Positions 50,555 through 59,531 of a stretch of DNA of 64,000 nt are shown here, one piece after another (the first letter of the stretch is position 1; each line of letters begins with the position of its first letter). The translations under genes and the position numbers were made by a program. Under the pieces are notes generated by a model that was not told the DNA's origin, ran no database searches, and worked only from the letters and a program-made list of their open reading frames with translations. The DNA is from Gossypium raimondii (Eukaryota; Streptophyta; Magnoliopsida; Malvales; Malvaceae), in contig NC_068575.1 in assembly GCF_025698545.1 (NCBI RefSeq), positions 26,142,810 to 26,206,809 of the forward strand, written 5' to 3'.

Positions 50555-51080
50555 AGCGGCGTTTTTAGCGGCGTTTGAATAAAAAACGCCGCTAAAGATG
50601 GAGAATTAGCGGCGCTTTCTATAAAACGCCACTAAAGGTCAAGCATTAGTGGCGCTTTATTAAAAACGCCACTATAAATAAGCATTAGCGGCGTTTTCCA
50701 CGAAGCGCCGCAAAAAACTTAAGCCCAACGACGCAGTTTTCTGAGTTTTCGGGGCTTTAGCGGCGTTTTTGAGGAAGCGCCGCTAATGCTTAGGCCTTTA
50801 GCGGCGTTTTTGATAAAGCGCCGCTAATGCTCAGGCCTTTAGCGGCGTTTTTGAGGAAGCGTCACTAATGCTCATGCCTTTAGCGGCGTTTTTGACAAAG
50901 CGCCGCTAATGCTCAGGCCTTTAGCAGTGTTTGTGAGGAAGCGTCGCTAATGCTCAGGCCTTTAGCGGCATTTTTTATAAAGCGCCGCGAATGTTCAGGC
51001 CTTTAGCGGCGTTTTTGTGGAAGGCCGCTAATGCTCAGGCCTTTAGCGGCGTTTTTGAAGAAGCGCCGCTAATGCTCAGA
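50555..51080. repeat. Left subterminal hairpin array of CACTA-2
   Basis: About eleven palindromic units: TTTAGCGGCGTTTTTGA, short loop, AAGCGCCGCTAATGCTCAG, spaced about 43 bp. Units near the end have shorter spacers and decayed arms (GTGGCG, GCGTCACT). Confidence 0.9.
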
Positions 51081-51244
51081 GATTTAAAATAATTTAAAAT
51101 ATTTGTTAAAAATAGAAAAATTAAAATACTATTATTTAAAATAATTTTACAGTTTTTTGGATACATTATTGATTTTTTAATTTATATATTAAATAATTTC
51201 TTATATAATCGTAAAAGAGATTGTATTAATTTTAAAATATTGAA

Positions 51245-51768
51245 TTAATTATCACTATAGTTTAGGTTTTTTGGTTTAGGGTCTATGGTTTAGAGTTTAA
51301 GGTTTATGGATTATGGGTTTAGGGGTTATGATTTATGGTTAAAAGGCTGGGGTTTAAGGTTTAGAGGTTATGTGTTAAGGGTTTATGGTTTAGGGTTTAG
51401 ATTAACTAGTATTTTCTAATTTATATATTAATTATTTTCTTATATAATTGTAAAAGAGATAATATTAATTTGGTTCTTCAAAATTGTGTGAAGATTTGGT
51501 TCTTCAAAATCGATATAAGCTATATTCAAGGATATTCTTGTCTTATCCCATCTCAGTTCAGTATTTTTAGTGCTCGGTTTAGTTTTTTTATCTAGTTCAG
51601 TTTTTTGTGTGTTTTGCCTTGATCCCGCCGTGATCAAATAATTACATATGGATTTAGGGATTATGGTTTAAGGGTTGGGATTTAAGGTTTAGGAGTTAGG
51701 GGTTAGGGGTTAATAGTTAGGGATTTAGGGTTTAGGATTTAAGGGTTGGGTTAGGGTTTAGATTAATT
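51245..51768 (+). repeat. Degenerate telomere-like tract of CACTA-2, in two blocks
   Basis: 51245-51405 and 51650-51768 are made of TTTAGGG, TTTAAGG, TTTATGG variants. They are separated by an unrelated segment (about 51471-51645) with GGTTCTTCAAAAT twice. The block order matches the single tract of CACTA-1. Confidence 0.7.
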
Positions 51769-52328
51769 AGTTTTTTTTAATTTATATATTAAATATGTTC
51801 GTATATAATTGTAAAAGAGATAATAATAAATTTAATATATTAAAATTATGAGTATAGTTTATATTATTTAAGAGATATATAATAGATAAACTTTATGTAT
51901 ATTGAATGGCTAATTTAGGGTTTAAGGTTTATTTGAGATTTGTTAAATGATACAATTTTATACAATTAATTAATGCTTTTATATTTAAAAATATTTAATC
52001 TAAACCATTTGATATATTTGATATGGATATTTAGGTAATTATTTTTTAAAAGATTTATATAATTGATATGGATATATTTTGATATGGATATTTGATATAT
52101 TATATAATTGTAAAAGATTTATAAAAGTTATAAAATTTAAACAATTAAAATTAATGTCTTAAATCTTATCAAAATTTTAAATAATTTTATTTAAATAATA
52201 TTAATAATGATGTATCAATTAAAAATAATGTCTACAAGAATGTGTGAAATGCATAAATCTATTGAAAATTGAAATTTTATAAATATATAATATTATTTCG
52301 AGACATATATATATTTAAAAGTGAAATC

Positions 52329-52610
52329 ATTAGCGGCGTTTGGTAAAAATGCCGCAAAAAATACATTTAAAATTTAACCAAACGGCACCGTTTCATTGAC
52401 GAATTAAATATTAGTGGCGTTTTGTATACAAACGCCGTAAAAAATATATTAAGAATTTAATAAAACGGCGCCATTTCATTGATGAATTAAATATTAGTGG
52501 CGTTTTCTATAAAAACGCCACAAAAAATAAATTAAAAATTTAACAAAACGGCACTGTTTCATTGACTAAATAAAGAAAAAGTTGTAAAATTAGTGGCGTT
52601 TTTGTGTAAA
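52329..52610 (+). repeat. 82-bp tandem array in CACTA-2
   Basis: Three copies start at 52329, 52410 and 52493, each ATTAGYGGCGTTT, a hairpin return arm, an A-rich stretch and AAACGGCRCCRTTTCATTGA; a partial fourth starts near 52590. Each unit contains one subterminal-type hairpin, so the array is an internal relative of the terminal arrays. It sits directly upstream of the captured gene leader. Confidence 0.8.
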
Positions 52611-52669
52611 CGTCGCAATTGTTGAAATAGAAACCGGCATCATTTTAAACATAAATAGGTTTTTTTTCT

Positions 52670-53130
52670 CTTGATTCCCCGCTCCCAGCCCCAAATGCCC
52701 TATCTATTGAAATCCCTAATTATCAGTCAGAGCCAGAGAGATCACTGCTTTGTCGATTTCTTACCCCCGATTCCTCGGTTGCTTTTTTTACTTACAAGGA
52801 AAAGGTTCAGTGTTTGGGTTTCTTGCAAACTTACATAACCCACACAGAGAAGACGAAGAAGGTGTCATTCGATTCTGGTTTTTGGTGAATTCGACTTTTA
52901 AGGTTCGATTTCTTTATTTTGCGTATAAAAAGTTTGGGTTTCCTTGTTTTTGTTTATTTTTTTGTTTGTAATTTGTTGAAGGCCCGTTGAATGAAGTGAA
53001 ATCGTCTTCACATAACCCACACAGAGAAGACGAAGAAGGTGGCATTTGGTTTCTGTTTTTATTACTATCAGTATTCAAGGTTCGATTTCTTTATTTTACG
53101 TATTTAATCTTTGGGTTTTCTTGTTCTTAG
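52670..53130 (+). repeat. Captured 5' leader with a direct duplication
   Basis: ACATAACCCACACAGAGAAG followed by ACGAAGAAGGTG occurs at about 52833 and again at about 53011. Each copy is followed by a variant of AAGGTTCGATTTCTTTATTTT at 52900 and 53080. The pair looks like a 178-bp tandem duplication inside a 5' leader/intron region. The start at 52685 (CCAGCCCCAAATGCCC) looks like a transcribed leader. Confidence 0.55.
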
Positions 53131-53562
53131 TCTTGGTCTTGCACCAAATGCACTTTCCTCAACTCTCCATCCCAAACCGTCGCTTGCAAAATCTGTCTCT
53201 CACCTCCGTCACCGTCACCGTCTTCGCCGTCTAAATGGGCTTGTAAAGCTTGCACTTTTTTGAACCTTTACAACAAATCCAACTGTGAAATCTGTATTCA
53301 ACTTCATTCCCCTTCATTCCCCTAATATCATTTTTTTTCAAGAAGTTACTCTAATGATTTATGACCTTTTTCGTGGGTCTAACTGGTGGAAAGGGTACCG
53401 GTGCTCTATCTCGGACGACATAGTGAGTTTGAGAGCTTACTTTTGTATGCAGGTATGTTTTGATTGCCATAATTTTGTGAAGCTTTTTATGCAAATGTGT
53501 ATACTTACTATATTGTTTTGCAGTTAAGCAAATTGCCTGTGAAATCCTTAACAGTCTGAAAC
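53131..53562 (+). pseudogene. Captured TDP2-like gene: two RanBP2 zinc fingers and part of the EEP phosphodiesterase domain
   Basis: After a TTCTTAG acceptor, 53131 onward reads SWSCTKCTFLNSPSQTVACK (continuing IC), then WACKACTFLNLYNKSNCE (continuing IC): two C-x2-C-x10-C-x2-C RanBP2-type fingers joined by a Pro/Ser linker. From about 53318 in another frame comes NIIFFQEVTLMIYDLF, SNWWKGYRCSIS, the metal-binding Glu region of the exonuclease-endonuclease-phosphatase fold. A GT donor (53453) and AG acceptor (53522) bound an intron, and LSKLPVKSLTV ends in TGA. Plant tyrosyl-DNA phosphodiesterase 2 has this order (fingers, then EEP) and resolves topoisomerase-II adducts. The middle of the protein and the rest of the catalytic domain are missing, so it is a fragment. 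Confidence 0.7.
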
Positions 53563-53852
53563 ATATTGCATTGATGGAGGCCAAGAAGAAAAAACTCTCT
53601 GATTTACTGAGTAAGGTTAGTTGTTGCTTATATTGTGATGGTATGATTATAGTTCACTAACCTTGGCCCTAAGCACCTTGTATGGATGGCTGTAGGTATC
53701 ATTAGCTTCTCTATTGACGGGTCCTTCTCATTTCTATTTTCTTTCAATTGTTTCCTTAAAAACAATATTTCTAAACTTATTTTTTCTGCAATTCATTTAT
53801 TGTTTAGAATTTAGAAGGGATTGAGGAAGCAGCAAGCAATGGCCCCAAAAGG
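53563..53852 (+). pseudogene. Exon-like pieces after the TDP2 fragment, not recognised
   Basis: 53576-53617 reads MEAKKKKLSDLLSK before a GTTAGT donor, and 53810-53851 reads NLEGIEEAASNGPK before GTATTT, after a TTTAG acceptor. Two short exons with proper borders suggest a second source gene joined to the TDP2 piece. Too short to name. Confidence 0.35.
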
Positions 53853-54582
53853 TATTTGGATTTGGATTTTAGCTTTTACTGATTTTGAATCACTTTCGCT
53901 CTCACTAAATATGAGTTAAGTTAACTTTAGTTTCATTGGATGTAATTATGAACTCGATGATGTCTCTCATTTCCAATTCTTAATTTATAATTAATTATTT
54001 CCGAAGATTTCATTTGACATACTTTCTATATATAATTAATTGCAGTGACATAAGAAACTTTGAATAGCATATTTGATGTCTGGGGGTAGGATTAGGTGGT
54101 GATAATATTTTGCTCTCTTTTAAATATGGACAATATATGAAGGATGAGAAGAAAAGAAACGTAACCCAGATTGTGTTTTTATCCTCGTCCTTTATCTGTA
54201 TTGACTTTCACAAGTAGTAAACCCAAATTGTGTTTTTTTCCTGATGAAGATAAATATTCTGAGAATTTTCCTATTTGTTTCCGACGAGGAGGGCTTTAAA
54301 ATTTTTATTTTTGTTTTTTCAATATTGTAGAAGAGAGAAAAATTGAAAATATAGTAATAAAATAGTAGTAAAAGAAATGGGAAAAGGAAAGGGGAAGTAG
54401 TAATAGTACTGTTACTTGTTTACTTCTCTTTCAATATATTCCCTATCTTTGCCCTTACTTTTTGCACTGTCTGCTTTTCTATTCAATATATTGCATTGTC
54501 CACTTTCCGCTTTCTCTGCCTTTTATCTGTCTTATTTTTATGTGTTGAAACTGCTTTGATCTTTCTTTTTATTTTATATTAG
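53853..54582. other. Intron-like sequence of CACTA-2 cargo
   Basis: T-rich, with no coding pattern; 54300-54420 is A/G-rich. It leads up to the S11 exon. Confidence 0.45.
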
Positions 54583-54623
54583 ACGGAGAAAGCATTTCTC
54601 AAACACCCCAAGGTGTTTTTAAG
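54583..54623 (+). pseudogene. RPS11: Captured exon of 40S ribosomal protein S11 (uS17)
   Basis: TEKAFLKHPKVFL is encoded in 39 bases, with a GT after AAG at 54624. Plant S11 begins AEQTEKAFLKQPKVFL; the copy has Q to H, and lacks the start codon and the first residues. The border falls where exon 1 is expected to end. About 500 bp of T-rich sequence after it may be captured intron. Confidence 0.65.
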
Positions 54624-55200
54624 GTGAACTAGCTTCTTCCATGTCTTTATTAATTCTTGGTTTTGTTGATTTCATTTTTAAATTATTGGTGTTTTTCGAG
54701 ATCTGGGTTAAATTAGTGATGGTTTTTTTTTTTTCTGTTTAGATCTTGCATTAATTTGAAATTTGATTTGGTATTTTGGCGGCTTGAATTTTCAATTCAA
54801 AATATCTGTTTTCTTAATGTAAATTTTGTGATACTTGCACTTGGATCTGCAATTGTTTTTCCTCCCTGCTAAATTATGATCCATCTGTTACAAATCTGTT
54901 TTGCATTGTTCATCAAATAACATGAACAAATAATATTATTTGTATATATTTTGAGGAAAATTATAATATTATTATATATAATCAATGAAAAATTTTTAAG
55001 GCACCTTATTAAGTACGAAATTTATAGGCACGAAACTAAGAATGATTAAAGCTTCTGCAAACTTTTTTGTTGTCAACATGGCGACTTTAGCTTTCTCAAG
55101 ATCAATAATTCTCGAATCGTTAACCTTAATCTCCTCAAAATCACATTCCTTAGCAAGCTTCATAACTAGTTTAACGACACACTAATCTCTTAAAAGCAAA
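54624..55200. other. Intron-like sequence after the S11 exon
   Basis: T-rich (TTGGCGGCTTGAATTTTC, TTTTTTTTTTTCTGTTTAG) and without coding pattern. It could be the captured first intron of the ribosomal gene. Confidence 0.4.
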
Positions 55201-55208
55201 GAATTTAA

Positions 55209-55439
55209 TTGAAGTTCATATTTTTGCAAGTTAAATTTAGTAGAGTTTGTCGTCATTCATTGTGTGGTTATTTGTGTTTTTCGCCCTTGTATGTTGTTTT
55301 TGCTTTTTCCTTTTGTGGTGCTTTGTCGCACAAAGACTGTCAGACAAAGACTTGGGCTACATATCCCCACGAGTTTGAAGACTTTGCTACTGGTCTGCTT
55401 AAAATTCTGTGGAAGGAAAATTTCTCTTATAAATTATGA
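55209..55439 (+). other. Open frame in CACTA-2 cargo, not recognised
   Basis: The second half of the frame (about 55330-55437) reads KTWATYPHEFEDFATGLLK and ILWKENFSYKL, which is protein-like; the first half is hydrophobic and less convincing. It is a possible captured exon of unknown origin. Confidence 0.3.
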
Positions 55440-56014
55440 AATTGTTCTAAAAGAAAAGAAAGAAGCTTAAAATGTGAAAAAAAAAAGAACTCATCAAACT
55501 GTTCTTTTTTGAACATTAAATACCTCTGCTAGTAATTTTGGGTACTGCTTCTTTGCTTGCAATCATACCTTGTTTATTTCTATTCCAATTAGATTACCTT
55601 AATATGAGCATGCTTTATCTGTTGACACCTTTCATAAACTAGTTTCTACGCGAATCACGTATCCTTTTCATAAACTAGTTTTAGTTCAATGCAGTATGGT
55701 ACTTAATTTGTTTTCCATAATTCCTTGAAAAGATTTTATATTACAAAATAAGATAATTGTTCTTTAAGTTTTGTTCCTCATGAAGTTTGAACATAGATTT
55801 GTTGACCAGAATGTTGTGTTTCATGTTTTCACTTAGAAATACCTTTTGTAACTTTTTAAACATTTACGATTTTGGCCAATGAAATCTTATTACTTCTTAT
55901 CTACATGTTTTTTATTCAATTATTGGATATTCATTTGATTTCATGTTAAAATGTGGAAGGTGTTACTGGATTATGGATTGGCATTCTGTAACTATTTTCC
56001 TTGACAAACTTAGA

Positions 56015-57010
56015 AATAAAGCAATCACATTCACTATTTTTCAAGCCACTTGCATCTTACTCCTCTATGTTGAATCAAATTGAGGAATTGCTAAGTGCTA
56101 GAGACTATAAAGTCGCCATACTGACTATCGAAAATCTAAGAAGCTTGGCAATGAAGGGACTTCATTATTTTCAAACTTTTGAGGATTCACTTGCTTTCTC
56201 TCTGCTTTTTGCTTCTTTGATTCACTAATAGGTGTGTTACTATAAAAGTCCCCGCTTTGTTTCTCTTGCCATACTGCTTATTTATCGGGTTTTAACCATG
56301 ATTTTAAACTTTTAACTAATTTTAAAAAATTTGTTGATTAGATAAATTTAGATTATCGATCATTGAATCTATATGTTGTTGGGCTGCCTTGAAAAAAAAA
56401 ACTTGAAATAGGTTTACTTAGTACTAGTTAAATCGGGTTTGATTTTAGATAAATCTAATTATTATCTTTAAGCATGATATGCTCTAATACTTTGATTTAA
56501 GTTGTTGATGTATGTATTCGACTATGGAATATCATGTTCAAATATTCTACAAAGAAGCTAATTAGGAGACTCGCAATTGTTGATGGTAATTGGAATTTAA
56601 GAATATAGGCTTAAGGGTTTAATTGGAATTTAAGCATGATATGTTTTAAATTTATATTGATGAATACTTTCCACCTATATTAACTTAAATGAGTAGATAT
56701 ATCAGTAGTGTACATTTTTTATTCCACAAACAATCTTAAAAGTTGAGATATTATTTTTTTAGATGTATTTGTTTATAATTTACTATAACATTATAAGACA
56801 CCTAATTTACTATAACATTATAAAACAATCTTAAAAAGTTGAACTGATTTACTTATCTTTGCCATGTTCACTATGGTTTGAACAGATTTTGTTACTTTTA
56901 TTTTCATACAGAGCCTGTAGGAACCAAATTTGCAGTTCAAATTCGAAGCCATGCTCTAAAGTTTTTCTCTAAGGCTCATTGCTTTGAGTTCATTACAAGA
57001 TTTCCTTGAT
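56015..57010 (+). pseudogene. Two exon-like blocks in CACTA-2 cargo, not recognised
   Basis: 56015-56228, after a CTTAG acceptor, includes QIEELLSARDYKVAILTIEN and LRSLAMKGLHYFQTFEDS, a helical, protein-like stretch. 56913-57003, after a CATACAG acceptor, reads EPVGTKFAVQIRSHALKFFS and KAHCFEFITRFP, then stop. Both could come from one source gene; I cannot identify it. Confidence 0.35.
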
Positions 57011-57361
57011 TAAGTAAATGTATTATATCTTTTATTACCAAGATTTACTTGATTAAGAAAATGCATTGTATAATTTATTACCTTGCATATGTATTATTTA
57101 TTTTAATATTGATTCTAAATTTTTATTTTTAGTTAAGTATTTTAACTTTTGGATTTTAATTGTATTATTAATTTATTATTTTAAATTCTAAATTTAAATT
57201 AATTAATTTTTATATTAATATTTAGTTTTAAAGTTAAAATTTTTGTAGAAAATTTAATTTAAATAATAATTTTTAAATAATAATTTGTATTTATCCTTAA
57301 AACATAATGTAATATTTATCATAGAAATAAATATTATTTCAAAAAATTTATTTTTTTAAAA
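57011..57361. other. AT-rich backbone before the right array of CACTA-2
   Basis: Over 80% A/T with no genes. It corresponds in position and style to 5690-5940 of CACTA-1. Confidence 0.6.
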
Positions 57362-57845
57362 GATGCTTTTAGCGACGTTTGTGTGAAAAGCGCTGCTAAA
57401 GGCCAATTCTATAGCGGCGTTTGTACGAAAAAGCGCCGCTAAAAGTCATGACCTATAACGACGTTTGTGGGAGAAGCGCCACTAAAGGTAATGGTCTTTA
57501 GCGGCGTTTGTGATAAAAGTGCCGCTAAAGGTAATGGTCTATAGCGGCGTTTGTGATAAAAGCGCCGCTAAAGGTAATGGTCTATAGCGGCGTTTGTGAT
57601 AAAAGCGCCGCTAAAGGTAATGGTCTATAGCGGCGTTTGTGGGAAAGCGCCGCTAAAGGTCATGGTCTATAGCGGCGTTTGTGGGAAAAGCGCTGCTAAA
57701 GGTCATGGTCTATAGCGGCGTTTATTTCTAAAAACGCCGCAAAAGTTAGCGACGTGTGCAATAGCGGCGTTTTTTGTGGCGCTTACTTTTAGTGGCGCTA
57801 AAAAGCGCCGCTAAAGGCCTAAAAAAGCGCCGCTAAAAACCTGTT
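57362..57845. repeat. Right subterminal hairpin array of CACTA-2
   Basis: About ten units of 43-44 bp, CTATAGCGGCGTTTGTG, loop, AAAGCGCCGCTAAAGGT, spacer AATGGT or CATGGT. Three consecutive units near 57495-57620 are almost identical, which points to recent local amplification. Confidence 0.9.
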
Positions 57846-57927
57846 TTGGTGTAGTGGGATCTGCTTCAGCTAGGTGACTTCTATATTCCCCAAAAGAAAT
57901 GTATTTTACATCAGAGACTTCGGTATC

Positions 57928-58982
57928 CTATCATAAAAAAAGCTAATAAAAAACATTCACATTTTCAGGTAGTTTTGTAGCGAGACAAATCACTTATCAG
58001 TATTCCCTGTTTACCACTCACCATTCACATTTTCAAAGCATGACTTTCATATATAATTGTAAAGAAAATGTATAATGAACTATTCATTAAGCACCAGGCA
58101 CCATCAATAGCCTTAAATTCTGAGACTAAAACCAACTTAAAAGGAGGACAATAATGATAAAGATGGAAGTTTGGAAGGATGAATCTCATCCATAGAATGA
58201 AGACCAGAGAGCTATATGGATATACTTCAGAATAGGGATTCTGCAGCAAATCTATGCAAGCCTATTAGGTTCAAAAACAAACCATAAAAAATGGATTTTC
58301 TAACAAATAAATGTGATCAAACATTATAGACTTTTAGGCTTCTCATTTGTCTTTGTGCAAGATATTTCTCTTTCAAAAAAAAAAACCCTTAAAAGAGGCA
58401 CCAAAAGTTGAATTGCACTTACGCTTTGGCAGTCCAATATTTTTTGGAAAATTTTAGAGAGAGAAAGAGACAGAGTTGTTCAACTTGTTTCCATAAATTC
58501 ATCACTGACAATGGCATTTTTCTTTCAGTGCTCGCTTTAGATCAAAAAGCGAACTTCCAATCAAATAAGAGTAAAAAGCTTACAACATGAAAACAGACTA
58601 AAATACAACCAAGAGTGGAAGGGCTTAAGATCTAGAGTTGAATTCCACTTGTTCATTCAGTACAAGCAATGTTTATACTTGAGATGATAAACCATACCTA
58701 CACCGGATGTTTCATTGTAGTCAACTTTGTCACTCATCAGAGACAGTTTGGAATATCAAGAAAATTAATCCATACTCCACTAGAAAACCAGTAGAAAACA
58801 AAATCCATGAAATTTTAAATGATAATTCTGACTGTTATTGATTATTGTTCATCTCAACAATTTTTGGACAAAGAAAGTACTTTGATATGGAAAACAAATA
58901 CAAAATTTTGCATATTATATATAATCAAATAACATTGAATGGGTTGAAATTTTCAACTGAGAACAATTATTAACTTCCTTAC
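57928..58982 (-). other. Intron of the Nudix pseudogene
   Basis: It lies between the exon ending at 58983 (donor GTAAGG) and the exon starting at 57927 (acceptor ATGATAG). No coding pattern on either strand; a TA/A-rich stretch at 58370 only. Confidence 0.6.
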
Positions 58983-59351
58983 CTGAAGTGTAAAGGCTTC
59001 TCGAGGAATTGGCTCTAGAGTTGTTACTAGGTATACATCGCTGTATTCATTATTGATGAACTTTCCATTGTTTGTGACACTACAATCAAATGTAAACAGC
59101 ATATGTTAAGTCAAAATGGAATTAAAAGTATCACAAAACCACTTAAGCATCTCAACAATATTGAGATTCATCAATTAAACAAAAAATCCAAGAAACTAAA
59201 CATGGGATAATAATAGTGATAATGATAAATTGAAAGTGATCCAGGACCTAGGTGAAATCTTAATGTCTAGATGGTCTTATCATTGCATAAGATTGATGCA
59301 AACATACCTCGTAAAAATAATAAATCAAAACACTCTTCTCTAAAAAAAGGA

Positions 59352-59531
59352 AGTCAATACAACTATGAACTTACAATGAAAAATATAACACCATTTTTCG
59401 AGTAAATTTATGCCAAATGCTAATTGTTTATTGAAAATATTGAACCCGATGAACACAAAGCAGACTTGAATTTAGTAAGACGGCATTAGCATCGAAATTA
59501 ATGCACCAATGGTTCTAGCAAAGCAACAAAA
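59352..59531 (+). repeat. 195-bp direct repeat, copy 2
   Basis: It matches 49824-50018 with a few substitutions and single-base gaps (CAGAGT/CGAGT, CATCAGAAA/CATCGAAA). It lies in the intron between exons 59650 and 59079 of the Nudix pseudogene. Confidence 0.85.

Larger units (their letters stand above)
50533..57856. mobile_element. CACTA-2: complete 7.3-kb gene-capturing CACTA transposon
   Basis: Left end CACTACACCAAAATAGGC, right end complement CACTACACCAAAACAGG, flanked by a perfect 3-bp duplication GGA (50530-50532, 57857-57859). Order: left hairpin array, AT-rich backbone with TTTAGGG-like tracts, 82-bp tandem array, captured gene pieces (52670-57010), AT-rich spacer, right hairpin array. 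No transposase was recognised, so it is probably non-autonomous. It lies in an exon of the Nudix pseudogene. Confidence 0.93.

Noticed and set aside
50555..51080. Regularly spaced palindromic repeats that resemble a CRISPR array
   Set aside because: They lie at both ends of a CACTA transposon in plant nuclear DNA, the spacers are themselves repeated and there are no cas genes.
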